Shown one piece after another: positions 24,829-33,837 of a stretch of DNA of 64,000 nt (the first letter of the stretch is position 1; each line of letters opens with the position of its first letter). A program made the position numbers and the translations under genes. This DNA comes from LMUY01 sp965199095 (lineage in GTDB: Bacteria; Pseudomonadota; Alphaproteobacteria; Acetobacterales; Acetobacteraceae): positions 496,001 to 560,000 of the forward strand of contig CBDAQM010000003.1 of NCBI GenBank assembly GCA_965199095.1, read 5' to 3'. Below the pieces are notes generated by a model that worked only from the letters and a program-made list of their open reading frames with translations, searched no databases and was not told the DNA's origin.

Positions 24829-26151
24829 ATGGCCCCTGTTCAGCCCCTGACCGCCCGACGCGCGACCGCACCGCTGGCTGGTCGCATTTCGGTGCCGGGC
24901 GACAAGTCGATCAGCCACCGGGCGCTGATGTTCGCCGCGCTGGCGGTGGGCGAGACCCGGATCGACGGCTTGCTGGAAGGCGAGGACGTGCTGCGCACCG
25001 CCGCCGCCCTGCGCGCGCTGGGGGCAAGCGTGCAGCACGACGGCGCGGTCTGGCGGGTGGCCGGCCGCGGCGTGGCCGGCCTGGCGGAACCGGCCGACAT
25101 ACTCGACATGGGCAATTCCGGCACCGCCGCGCGGCTGCTGACGGGGATGCTGGCCAGCCACGACCTGTTCGCGGTGATGACCGGGGATGCCAGCCTGCGC
25201 CGCCGCCCGATGCAGCGGGTGACGGCACCGCTGACGCTGTGCGGCGCGCAGTTTTACGCCCGCGCGGGCGGGCGGCTGCCGCTGGCGATCCAGGGCGCGC
25301 AGGACGCCATGCCGATCCACTACCGCGTCCCGGTCGCCTCCGCGCAGGTGAAGTCCGCCATCCTGCTGGCCGGGCTGAACGCGCCCGGCCGCACCGTGGT
25401 GGAGGAGGCGGCGGCCACCCGCGACCATACCGAGGCGATGCTGCGCCATTTCGGCGCCGAGGTGACGGTGGAGCTGGACGGCGCCGGCCGCGTGATCACG
25501 CTGGCGGGCCAGCCGGAGCTGCGGGCGCGGGACGTGACGGTGCCGGGTGACCCGTCCTCCGCCGCCTTCCCGCTGGCGGCGGCGCTGCTGGCGCCGGGCT
25601 CGGCAGTGACCGTGGCCGGGGTGGGGCTGAACCCGCTGCGCACCGGGTTGTTCGCGACCCTGCTGGAGATGGGGGCCGACCTGACGGTGGCCGCCGAGCG
25701 CGTGGCAGGCGGCGAGACGGTGGGCGACGTGACGGTCCGGCACGGCCTGCTCCGCGGCGTGGACGTGCCGCCGGGGCGTGCGCCGGCCATGATCGACGAG
25801 TATCCCATCCTCGCTGTCATCGCCGCCTTCGCCCAGGGGACGACGCGGATGCGCGGCCTGGCGGAGCTGCGCGTGAAGGAGAGCGACCGGCTGGCCGCCA
25901 CCGCCGCGATGCTGCAGGCGGCGGGTGCGACCGTCGCCATCAAGGGCGACGATTTGCTGGTGGAGGGCGCTGCCGCCTTGCCCGGCGGCTGCACGGTGGC
26001 CACCCACATGGACCACCGGCTGGCGATGAGCGCCCTGGTGATGGGCCTGGGCACGCAGCAGCCGGTCGCGGTGGATGACGCGGCGTTTATCGAGACGAGC
26101 TTTCCCGGTTTCGCCGCCCTGATGCGCGGCCTGGGCGGGGACATCGCGTGA
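24829..26151 (+). CDS. aroA: 3-phosphoshikimate 1-carboxyvinyltransferase (EPSPS)
   Basis: Shikimate-pathway enzyme (440 residues) joining shikimate 3-phosphate and PEP. Two-domain inside-out barrel landmarks: ISVPGDKSISHRALM, LLEGEDVLRT, DMGNSGTAARLL, DASLRRRPMQRV, SAQVKSAILLAGL and IDEYPILAVIAAF. The GDKSISHR opening resembles class II enzymes, but the active-site loop has NSGT with Gly, unlike the NAAT of the CP4 enzyme. It is followed by cmk with a GTGA overlap, the standard alphaproteobacterial order. Confidence 0.96.
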   Translation: MAPVQPLTARRATAPLAGRISVPGDKSISHRALMFAALAVGETRIDGLLEGEDVLRTAAALRALGASVQHDGAVWRVAGRGVAGLAEPADILDMGNSGTAARLLTGMLASHDLFAVMTGDASLRRRPMQRVTAPLTLCGAQFYARAGGRLPLAIQGAQDAMPIHYRVPVASAQVKSAILLAGLNAPGRTVVEEAAATRDHTEAMLRHFGAEVTVELDGAGRVITLAGQPELRARDVTVPGDPSSAAFPLAAALLAPGSAVTVAGVGLNPLRTGLFATLLEMGADLTVAAERVAGGETVGDVTVRHGLLRGVDVPPGRAPAMIDEYPILAVIAAFAQGTTRMRGLAELRVKESDRLAATAAMLQAAGATVAIKGDDLLVEGAAALPGGCTVATHMDHRLAMSALVMGLGTQQPVAVDDAAFIETSFPGFAALMRGLGGDIA

Positions 26152-26816
26152 TCATCGCGATTGACGGACCCGCCGCGGCCGGCAAGGGCACCCTGGCGCG
26201 GCGCCTGGCGCGGGAACTCGGCCTGCCCTATCTGGACACCGGCCTGCTGTACCGCGCCGTCGGCCGCCGCGTGCTGAACGCCGGTGCGGACCCGGCGAAC
26301 CCCGCGGCGGCGCAGGCTGAGGCGGAGGCGCTGCGCCCGGACGATTTGGACCGGGCGGATCTGCGCGGCCCGGACGCCGACCAGGCGGCAAGCCTGGTTG
26401 CAACGGTGCCGGCGGTGCGGGCGGCCTTGCTGGCGTTCCAGCGCGGCTTCGCCACCACGGGCGGCGCGGTGTTGGACGGCCGCGACATCGGCACCGTCAT
26501 CTTCCCCGACGCCGACGTGAAGCTGTTCGTGACCGCCAGCGTGGCGGCCCGCGCCGAGCGCCGGTGGCGCGAGCACCATGCCGCGTCGCTGGAGGCGGTC
26601 ACGGCGGATTTGCAGGCGCGCGACACGCAGGACGCCAGCCGCTCCACCGCGCCGCTGCGCCCGGCGCCGGACGCCACCGTGCTCGACACCACGGCCATGG
26701 ACCCCGACCAGGCCTTCGCCGCCGCGCTGGCCGCGATCGGAGTACGGCTTTGCCACCACAAACCCTCTCCCGCCGGCGGAAGAGGGCAGGGTGAGGGTGG
26801 CCACACGTCAGAGTAA
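26148..26816 (+). CDS. cmk: Cytidylate kinase
   Basis: Phosphorylates CMP and dCMP with ATP. The P-loop DGPAAAGKGTLARRLA is at residues 6-21. YLDTGLLYRAVG, LDGRDIGTVIFPDADVKLF, AARAERRWRE and the RSTAPLRPAPDA segment follow the family. The GTG overlaps the aroA stop. The core ends near LAAIGV; the last 20 residues (from CHHKPSPAGG) are a translated palindromic repeat and are unlikely to be conserved. rpsA, which usually follows cmk in this phylum, is not next and not in the window. Confidence 0.94.
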   Translation: MIIAIDGPAAAGKGTLARRLARELGLPYLDTGLLYRAVGRRVLNAGADPANPAAAQAEAEALRPDDLDRADLRGPDADQAASLVATVPAVRAALLAFQRGFATTGGAVLDGRDIGTVIFPDADVKLFVTASVAARAERRWREHHAASLEAVTADLQARDTQDASRSTAPLRPAPDATVLDTTAMDPDQAFAAALAAIGVRLCHHKPSPAGGRGQGEGGHTSE

Positions 26817-26887
26817 CCACCCGTGATCGTTGCGTTATGCGGGCCGCGCCACCGTCACCCCGGCCCTCTCCCGCCAGCGGGAGAGGG
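26763..26887. repeat. Dispersed palindromic element, copy 2, at cmk/tetR 3' ends
   Basis: Two hairpin cores between convergent genes. The first, 26763-26797, has CCCTCTCCCGCC, an imperfect partner GGCGGAAGAGGG and GGGTGAGGG. The second, 26864-26887, is a perfect 11-bp stem: CCCTCTCCCGC, CA, GCGGGAGAGGG. The first encodes the C-terminal tail of cmk and the second that of the tetR gene, so both stop codons lie within or just beyond the element. It may also act as a bidirectional terminator. Confidence 0.8.
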
Positions 26888-27508
26888 AACAACACTGCGT
26901 TCACCCTGACGGACTAGATCGCAATCCGCCCGGTGCAGCCGCATGCCGTCCAGGAAGACGTCGAGCAGGCGGTGGACGTTGTCCTGCCAACCCGGCTTCT
27001 CATGGATGTAGCACAAGCCCACCAGCGTCCGCAGCAGGTCCTCCGGTCCGATATCATCCCGGATCGCGCCGGCGGCCACGGCGCAGGACAGTAAAGCAGC
27101 CAGCGCCTGCGTCAGGCGGTCGATCGAGTACACGGTCAGCGGGGAGCTCGATTGCATCGCCACTGCCAACGCCGAGGACATGCCCTTCTTGGTGGCGATG
27201 AACTCGACATTGGCGTGCAGCCATCGGCGCAACGCCGGCAGCGGCGCCGCATCCGCCGCCAGCCGTTCGGCCAACGCCACGAGCTGTTCCACCTCGCGGC
27301 GATACACGGCCTCGAACAACGCCTCGCGCGTCGGGAAATGCCGGTACAGCGTGCCGATGCCGAGTTCGGCCTGCCTGGCGACGGCCTCCAGGCTGACATC
27401 GGAGCCGCCGACGCTGAACACCGTCTTGGCGGCTTCCAGCAGGCGCTCGCGGTTGCGGGCGACGTCGGCCCGGGGCTTCCTCGGCCTGCTCTGAAGGGGG
27501 CCGGCCAT
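26855..27508 (-). CDS. TetR-family transcriptional regulator
   Basis: A 217-residue TetR/AcrR regulator, probable repressor of the divergent molybdenum hydroxylase operon. The N-terminal helix-turn-helix is DVSLEAVARQAELGIGTLYR, preceded by RNRERLLEAAKTVFSVGG and followed by HFPTREALFEAVY. The rest is the helical ligand and dimer domain. The ATG at 27508 is chosen because sequence upstream of it is the promoter/operator, not protein-like. The C-terminus (from SVVPSPAGG) is translated palindromic repeat. Ligand unknown; an aldehyde or N-heterocycle would fit the neighbours. Confidence 0.9.
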   Translation of the reverse strand: MAGPLQSRPRKPRADVARNRERLLEAAKTVFSVGGSDVSLEAVARQAELGIGTLYRHFPTREALFEAVYRREVEQLVALAERLAADAAPLPALRRWLHANVEFIATKKGMSSALAVAMQSSSPLTVYSIDRLTQALAALLSCAVAAGAIRDDIGPEDLLRTLVGLCYIHEKPGWQDNVHRLLDVFLDGMRLHRADCDLVRQGERSVVPSPAGGRGPG

Positions 27509-27527
27509 CGTTGCGAACTCGCCCCTG

Positions 27528-27559
27528 TTGAAAACGGAGGCAACCTCCGTATAATACGG
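27528..27559 (+). promoter_or_regulatory. Promoter and operator for the molybdenum hydroxylase operon
   Basis: TTGAAA (27528-27533) and TATAAT (27550-27555) are 16 bp apart, close to sigma-70 consensus. The spacer holds a perfect inverted repeat CGGAGG-CAA-CCTCCG (27535-27549), and the -10 box sits in a second, CCGTAT-A-ATACGG (27547-27559). A dimeric TetR bound here would block the plus-strand promoter and could affect tetR, whose ATG is 20 bp away on the other strand. Confidence 0.75.
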
Positions 27560-27633
27560 TTGTGGCAGCATCGAAGCACGACAGCAATCGCAGCGCGCCG
27601 TGTCTGTCACCCAATCCCTGATCGGAGCACTTC

Positions 27634-28127
<494 letters not shown>

Positions 28128-28131
<4 letters not shown>

Positions 28132-29186
28132 ACCGCTTCGAATACGTGCGGCCCGGCACGGTCGCCGACGCCGTCGCAGCCGGCGCCGTGCCCGGCGCCG
28201 CGTTCCTGGCCGCGGGCACCAACCTGCTCGACCTGATGAAGGGCGGCGTCGCGCGTCCGGCCCAGCTCGTCGACATCAGCCGCCTGCCGGGGCTCAATCA
28301 CATCGAGCACTCTGATGACGGGAGCGTCCGGATCGGCGCGCTCGTCCGCAACGCCGACCTGGCGCATGACACTGCATTCGCGCGGCGCTTCCCGGCGGTG
28401 GCGGAGGCGCTGCTCTCGGGCGCCTCGGCCCAGTTGCGCAACGCCGCCACGGTCGGCGGCAACCTGCTGCAACGCACCCGATGCGCGTATTTCTATGACG
28501 TGGCCAGCGCCTGCAACAAGCGCGCACCTGGCGCCGGGTGCGATGCAGCGGGCGGCGAGAACCGCCTGCACGCCATCCTGGGTTGGAGCAAGCATTGCAT
28601 CGCCACCAACCCATCAGATTTCTGCGTGCCGCTCGTGGCGCTCGACGCGTCGGTCGAGATCGAGGGTGCCTCGGGCCGGCGGAGCGTCCCGCTCGAAGCC
28701 TTCCATCTCCTCCCCGGGGACACGCCCGAACGGGAGACGGTGCTGGCGCCCGGCGAGTTGATCACGGCCGTGCACCTGCCGGCCGGAGCCGCCGGTTTCG
28801 CCCCGCATGCCCGCTATCTGAAAATCCGCGAGCGGACCTCCTACGCCTTCGCGGTCGTCTCCGCCGCCGCGGCGCTGCGGCTGGACCAGGGCACGATCGC
28901 AGAGGCCAGGATCGCCCTCGGTGGCGTGTCCATGAAGCCGTGGCGGGCGCGCGAGGCGGAGGCGGCGCTGGTCGGCGCCCGCCCCGATGCAGCAGCGTTC
29001 CGCCGGGCTGCCGACGCCGCCCTCGCCGGGGCGACGCCGTCCGGCGACAACGGCTTCAAGATCGAGCTCGCTCGCCGCATCGTCGTCCGCGCGCTCACCA
29101 TGGCGGCGGCGGGCACGCCCGACCGGGTGGCCGCGCTGCCAGCCTCGCCCTTCGCCCCCCTGTCGGGAGCCAGCGCCCATGTCTGA
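28128..29186 (+). CDS. FAD-binding subunit with extra [4Fe-4S] site (PaoB-like)
   Basis: Medium flavoprotein subunit (352 residues) of the same molybdenum hydroxylase. FAD-binding landmarks are FLAAGTNLLDLMKGGV and LRNAATVGGNLLQRTRC. An insertion with C119, C129 and C138 (CxxxxxxxxxCNKRxPGxGC) and the later HCIATNPSDFC is the hallmark of PaoB/YagS, in which it holds an additional [4Fe-4S] cluster. The C-terminal CO-dehydrogenase-flavoprotein domain follows (LKIRERTSYAFAVVSAAAAL). ATGA overlap with the upstream gene and an 8-bp overlap with the next. Confidence 0.9.
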
Positions 29187-31437
29187 ACTCACGCTCACGC
29201 AAGCCCCTGCGCATGTCCGGATGGGATCCAGCGTCGGGCAATCGCTGACCCGGCGCGAGGGCGCGCTGAAGACCACCGGGGCAGCCCGCTTCGCCGCCGA
29301 CAACCACCCTCCGGGCATGCTCTACGCCGTGCTGGCGGTCAGCACGATCGCCCGTGGCCGGGTCGTCAGCCTGGATGTGGCGGCGGCGGAGGCGCATCCC
29401 GGCGTGGTGACGGTGATGACGCCGGCCAATGCGCCGAAGCTGGCGCTGGATCCGGACGAGAAGAGCAACCCCTTCATGTTCCGGCTCGACCTGCTGCAGA
29501 ACGATCAGGTGCGCTACGCCAACCAGTCGATCGCCGTCGTGGTCGCCGAGACGTTGGAAGCGGCCACGGAAGGCGCCGCCCTGCTCGCCCCCCGCTACGA
29601 GGTGGCGCCCGCGCGCACCGGCCTCGATTCGGCGGACAGCTTTACACCGCCTGCCGTGGGCGCCGGCAGCCCGGCCGCCGAACACCACGGCGATGTCGAA
29701 GCGGGGATGGCGTCGGCCGCGCTGCGCGTGGAGGCCGTCTATGAAACGCCCGCGCAATACCATAACGCGATGGAGCCGCACGCCATCGTCGCGGCCTGGA
29801 GCGGCGACACGCTGACCATCGACACGCCGAGCCAGGGGATGGCCATGGCGCAGGCGCGCATCGCCGGGCTGTTCGGCATCGCGCCGGAGGCCATCCACAT
29901 CCGCAGCCCGTTCCTGGGCGGCGGTTTCGGCTCGAAGGGCCTGGTGTCCGGGCCCCAGGTGCTCGGCATCATGGCCGCCAAGCTCACCGGCCGGCCCGTG
30001 AAGCTGGTCCTGCGGCGGGAGCAGATGTACGGCCCGGTCGGGCATCGCGCGCCCACCCGGCAGACCATGCGGCTGGGCGCCGACGCGGCGGGGGCGCTGA
30101 CCGCGCTCAGCCACCATGCCAAGACCGCGACCAGCACGTTCGATGATTTTATCGAGCCGGCGGCCAACGCATCGCACGCGCTGTATGCCAGCCCGGCGAT
30201 CGCGACCTCGCACGAGGTGGTCCGCATCGACACGGGGACGCCGCTGTTCATGCGCGCGCCCGGTGAGGCGCCCGGCAGCGCCGCACTGGAAAGCGCGATC
30301 GACGAGATGGCGCAGGCTTGCGCCATGGACCCTCTCGCGTTCCGGCTGAAGAACTACGCCGAGACGGAGCCGATGAGCGGCAAGCCGTTCTCCTCCAAGG
30401 CGTTGCGCCAGTGCTACCAGCAGGGCGCCGAGCGGTTCGGCTGGGCCGGGCGTCCCCTGGCGCCGCGGCAGATGCGCGACGAGGCGGGCATGCTGGTGGG
30501 GTGGGGCATGGGAACCGCAGTGTTCCCCGCGCTGATGTTCCAGGGCCACGCCCGCGCCTTGCTGCGCGACGACGGCACTGGCGTGGTGGAAACCGGCGCC
30601 CACGACATGGGCCAGGGCGCCTGGACCGCGCTGGCCCAGATCGCGGCCGACGCGCTCGGCCTGGACCTGGAGCAGATCGAGTTCCGGTCCGGCACGTCCG
30701 ACCTGCCGGACGCGGGAATCGCCGGCGGGTCGGCGCACACCGCCACCGTCAGCGTCGCGATCGACCAGGCCGGCGCCGACGTGATCGCGAAGCTGGCGGA
30801 CCTCGCCACGGGGGACGAGCGGTCCCCGCTGTTCGGCGCCGGCAATGCCGGCGTCGTCGCGCGCGGTGGTCGGCTGCACCGCCGCGATGACGAGGGCCGC
30901 AGCGAGAGCTACGCGGACATCCTCGCCCGCGCCGGCAAGCCGGAGCTCGAAGGGCGGGGCACCGGGGCGGCCGACCCGGTCGCGCAATCCGCCTACGCCA
31001 TGCACGCGCACGGCGCGGTGTTCGCGGAGGTCAAGGTCGATCCGGATTTCGGCCAGGTGCGCGTGAGCCGGCTGGTAGGTGCGTTCGCGGCCGGCACCGT
31101 CGTCAACCCGCGCCTGGTCCGCAGCCAGTATTACGGCGGCATGATCTGGGGCGTGTCGTTCGCCCTGCACGAGCACGCGGTGATGGACAAGCGGTCCGGC
31201 CGGCTGATGAATCCGAACCTGGCCGAATACCACATCCCGGTGAACGCGGACGTGCCGTCGATCGAAGCCATCATCGTGGAGGAGCGGGACGAGCACGTGA
31301 ATTCGCTCGGCATCAAGGGCGTGGGCGAGATCGGGATCACCGGCACGGCCGGCGCCATTGCCAACGCCATCTGGCACGCGACGGGAACGCGGGTGCGGAC
31401 ATTCCCGATCACGCTCGATCGGCTGATGGCAAGCTGA
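29179..31437 (+). CDS. Molybdopterin-binding catalytic subunit (PaoC-like)
   Basis: Large catalytic subunit (752 residues) expected to bind a molybdopterin cofactor and oxidise an aldehyde or N-heterocycle. It has an N-terminal a/b hammerhead domain (LKTTGAARFAADN), GGGFGSKG, LVLRREQMYGPVGHRAP, ETGAHDMGQGAWTAL, and the C-terminal KGVGEIGITG with the presumed base Glu717. Together with the two upstream genes it forms the PaoA-B-C architecture. The substrate cannot be read from the sequence. Downstream is a palindromic repeat region. No dedicated cofactor-insertion chaperone (XdhC/PaoD type) is seen next to it. Confidence 0.92.
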   Translation: MSELTLTQAPAHVRMGSSVGQSLTRREGALKTTGAARFAADNHPPGMLYAVLAVSTIARGRVVSLDVAAAEAHPGVVTVMTPANAPKLALDPDEKSNPFMFRLDLLQNDQVRYANQSIAVVVAETLEAATEGAALLAPRYEVAPARTGLDSADSFTPPAVGAGSPAAEHHGDVEAGMASAALRVEAVYETPAQYHNAMEPHAIVAAWSGDTLTIDTPSQGMAMAQARIAGLFGIAPEAIHIRSPFLGGGFGSKGLVSGPQVLGIMAAKLTGRPVKLVLRREQMYGPVGHRAPTRQTMRLGADAAGALTALSHHAKTATSTFDDFIEPAANASHALYASPAIATSHEVVRIDTGTPLFMRAPGEAPGSAALESAIDEMAQACAMDPLAFRLKNYAETEPMSGKPFSSKALRQCYQQGAERFGWAGRPLAPRQMRDEAGMLVGWGMGTAVFPALMFQGHARALLRDDGTGVVETGAHDMGQGAWTALAQIAADALGLDLEQIEFRSGTSDLPDAGIAGGSAHTATVSVAIDQAGADVIAKLADLATGDERSPLFGAGNAGVVARGGRLHRRDDEGRSESYADILARAGKPELEGRGTGAADPVAQSAYAMHAHGAVFAEVKVDPDFGQVRVSRLVGAFAAGTVVNPRLVRSQYYGGMIWGVSFALHEHAVMDKRSGRLMNPNLAEYHIPVNADVPSIEAIIVEERDEHVNSLGIKGVGEIGITGTAGAIANAIWHATGTRVRTFPITLDRLMAS

Positions 31438-31470
31438 CGACGGGGGCGCTGAACGCGGGCGTTAGAGGGC

Positions 31471-31596
31471 GATTGTTTTAGGGTGTGGGCAGTGCTTCTC
31501 CCTCTCGCTCTGGGAGAGGGTCGGGGTGAGGGTGCTGCCCGCGCGCGTTGTCGAGCAGACTGGCCCCTCACCCAACCCTCTCCCAGAGGGAGAGGG
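31471..31596. repeat. Dispersed palindromic element, copy 3
   Basis: This copy fills the gap between the molybdenum hydroxylase operon and dnaQ. It begins GATTGTTTTAGGG, contains CTCCCTCTCGCTCTGGGAGAGGG (31498-31520 as arms and loop) with GGGGTGAGGG, a short spacer, then CCCTCACCC (31565) and the perfect hairpin CCCTCTCCC-AGA-GGGAGAGGG (31576-31596). Copy 4 at 43631-43737 shares its start, order and 3' half almost base for base. It also separates two convergent genes and may act as a terminator. Confidence 0.85.
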
Positions 31597-31634
31597 CTTT
31601 TGCATGTCGACCTCCAACGATCGCGCGCTGAGAG

Positions 31635-32324
31635 TCACGGCCGGGCGGCTTCGCCCCATACCGGGTCCTTCAGTCGGACGACGAACGCGGCATGGGCCAC
31701 CAGCTCCGCGGCACTCGGCACGATCAGGCGCGGCACCCGGGACGCGATGGCCTGGTAGACGATGGTCGGCATCGCCTGCGCGCCCTCCGTGGCCAGGGAC
31801 AGGCCACGCTGCCGGCCCCCCGTGAGTTCGATGTAGACCTCCGCCAGCAGGCGGCAGTCCAGCAGGGCGTTGTGGCTGGTGCGCTCCGACAGGTCGATGC
31901 CGAAGCGGCGGCACAGCGCATCCAGGCTGTTCGGCAGCCCCGGGAAGCGGGCACGTGCGATCTCCAGCGTGTCGACCTTGCGGGACAGATGGATGGATGG
32001 GCGGCCTGCCCGCGCCAGTTCCGCGTTCAGGAAGTTGAAGTCGAACGTCGCATTATGCGCCACCAGCGGATCGTCGCCGATGAACGCCAGCAACTCGTCC
32101 GCGATGGCGGCAAAGCGCGGCTTGCCCTGCAGGTCGGCCCGGGTGAGGCCGTGGACGCGGGTCGCGTCGGGGTCGATGTCGCGCTCCGGGTCGACCAGGC
32201 GGTGGAACGTCACACCGGTCGGCAGGTCGCGGACCAGTTCCAACGCCGCGATCTCGATCAGCCGGTCCCCCGTCAGCGGGTCCAGCCCGGTGGTCTCGGT
32301 GTCGAACAGGATGGAGCGGCTCAT
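31635..32324 (-). CDS. dnaQ: DNA polymerase III epsilon subunit
   Basis: Proofreading 3'-5' exonuclease of the replicative polymerase (229 residues). The DEDDh residues are visible: Asp and Glu in LFDTETTGLDP, Asp in HNATFDFNFLN, and His/Asp in SHNALLDCRLLAE. RVHGLTRADLQGKPRF is also conserved. It follows coaE with an ATGA overlap, the usual alphaproteobacterial coaE-dnaQ pair. The C-terminal part after about 190 is less conserved. Confidence 0.95.
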   Translation of the reverse strand: MSRSILFDTETTGLDPLTGDRLIEIAALELVRDLPTGVTFHRLVDPERDIDPDATRVHGLTRADLQGKPRFAAIADELLAFIGDDPLVAHNATFDFNFLNAELARAGRPSIHLSRKVDTLEIARARFPGLPNSLDALCRRFGIDLSERTSHNALLDCRLLAEVYIELTGGRQRGLSLATEGAQAMPTIVYQAIASRVPRLIVPSAAELVAHAAFVVRLKDPVWGEAARP

Positions 32325-32908
32325 GCCCGCAGCGACCGGATCAGGCGGCGCAGCGGGCGCAGCGCGGCGTGGCGCGACAGGCCGGTGCGGATGACGAGGT
32401 CGGCGCGGCTGCGCTTCTGCGAATCGGGCATTTGTCGCGCGATGATAGCGGCGGCCTGCGCATCCGTCATGCCGCGGCGGCGGCGCACCCGAGCCACCTG
32501 GACCGAGCGCGGGGCCGACACCACGACGACGAGGTCGACCCGCTTTTCGCCCCCGGTCTCCAGCAGCAGCGGGACGTCCAGCACCGCCGCCGGGGCGCGG
32601 CGGCGCCGGGCACCGGCGAGGAAGCTGCGTTCCTCCGCCCGCACCAGGGGGTGGATGATCGCCTCCAGCCGCCGGATCGCCGCGTCGTCCCCCAGCACGG
32701 CGGCGCGCAGGCGGCCGCGGTCCAGCACGCCATCAACCACGGTGCCGGGAAAGGCCGCCGCGATCGCGGGCAGGGCGGCGCCGCCGGGCGATTGCAACCG
32801 GTGCACCGCGGCGTCGGCGTCGAACACCGGGATGCGGGCACGGCGGAACGCCTTGGCGGCGGTGGACTTTCCCATGCCGATCCCGCCCGTCAGGCCGATG
32901 ATTTTCAT
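32321..32908 (-). CDS. coaE: Dephospho-CoA kinase
   Basis: Last step of coenzyme A synthesis: phosphorylates the 3'-OH of dephospho-CoA. The P-loop is IIGLTGGIGMGKSTAAKAF at residues 3-21. VFDADAAVHRL, IIHPLVRAEE, VLDVPLLLETG and MPDSQKRSRADLVI are the family segments. The ATG at 32908 directly before KIIGLTGG is chosen; an upstream in-frame start at 32923 adds five residues. Length 195 matches the family. It is divergent from the inositol-monophosphatase-family gene. Confidence 0.95.
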   Translation of the reverse strand: MKIIGLTGGIGMGKSTAAKAFRRARIPVFDADAAVHRLQSPGGAALPAIAAAFPGTVVDGVLDRGRLRAAVLGDDAAIRRLEAIIHPLVRAEERSFLAGARRRRAPAAVLDVPLLLETGGEKRVDLVVVVSAPRSVQVARVRRRRGMTDAQAAAIIARQMPDSQKRSRADLVIRTGLSRHAALRPLRRLIRSLRA

Positions 32909-33030
32909 CGAGGGGCGCAGCACGGTGCCATGGCGTCACAGACCACGACCGGCTGCATCCGGCAAGCATCCGGCTTGCATTCCGGCCGCTCCGGCGGCAC
33001 GTCATGCGCACCTCAAGCAGGCGGCCCACG

Positions 33031-33813
33031 ATGAATGCATTGCAGCGCCGGTTCGACACCGCCCTGGCCGCCTGCACGGAGGCGGCGGCCCTCGCCACCC
33101 GGATGCAGACGCCGCCCGGCGCCAGCACCGGAACGCTGAAAGGCGCGCAGGATTGGCTGACGGAGGCCGACGGCGCGGTGGAGCGGTTCCTGTCCGACGC
33201 GATGGCGGCGGCGTTCCCGGAGGACGGGTTCCAGGGCGAGGAAGCCGGCGCGGCCCGGCAGGGCGCGCTGCGCTGGGTGGTGGACCCGATCGACGGCACC
33301 AGCAACTACGCGCGCGGCGCCACGCGTTGGTGCGTGTCGCTCGGCCTGTTGGAGGGGCGGACTCCGCTGCTGGGCGTGCTGGTGGCGCCGGGCCTGGGGG
33401 AGACCTACGCCGCCTGCGCCGGGCAGGGCGCCACGCTGAACGGCGCGCCGATCCGCGCCGCCGCCACCGCGGCGTTGTCGCGCGCCATCGTGGAATGCGG
33501 CTGGTCGCCCCGCGTGCCCACCCCGGACTACCTGGCCATGTGCACACGGGTGATGGCCACCGGGTCGATGCTGCGGGCCGGCGGCTCCGGCGCTCTCGGG
33601 CTGGCGGAGGTCGCGTCCGGACGGATCGACGGCTATGTCGAGCGGCATATCAATGTGTGGGACGTGGCGGCGGCGCTCGCCGTGCTGGCCGAGGCGGGGG
33701 CCGTCACCAGCGATTTCCTGGGCGGGGACGGCCTGGTGGGCGGCAACCCGATCCTGGCCGCCGCACCTGGCGTGGCAGCGGCGTTGCGGGCCGCGGCCGA
33801 TCTTCCCGGGTAA
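33031..33813 (+). CDS. Inositol monophosphatase-family phosphatase
   Basis: Mg2+-dependent sugar-phosphate phosphatase of the IMPase/HisN/CysQ superfamily (260 residues). Metal-site motifs are FQGEEAGA, WVVDPIDGTSNYARG and NVWDVAAALAVLAEAG. The substrate (inositol 1-phosphate, histidinol phosphate or PAP) cannot be assigned. The ATG at 33031 is favoured; one at 33004 would add nine basic, non-conserved residues. It is followed 24 bp later by the decarboxylase gene on the same strand. Confidence 0.85.
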   Translation: MNALQRRFDTALAACTEAAALATRMQTPPGASTGTLKGAQDWLTEADGAVERFLSDAMAAAFPEDGFQGEEAGAARQGALRWVVDPIDGTSNYARGATRWCVSLGLLEGRTPLLGVLVAPGLGETYAACAGQGATLNGAPIRAAATAALSRAIVECGWSPRVPTPDYLAMCTRVMATGSMLRAGGSGALGLAEVASGRIDGYVERHINVWDVAAALAVLAEAGAVTSDFLGGDGLVGGNPILAAAPGVAAALRAAADLPG

Positions 33814-33837
33814 CGGCGTGCGTGGTTTAACGGCCCG

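Noticed and set aside
29095..31377. Long minus-strand frame opposite the molybdopterin subunit
   Set aside because: Antisense shadow of a clear catalytic subunit; His/Arg/Gly-rich with no recognisable motif.
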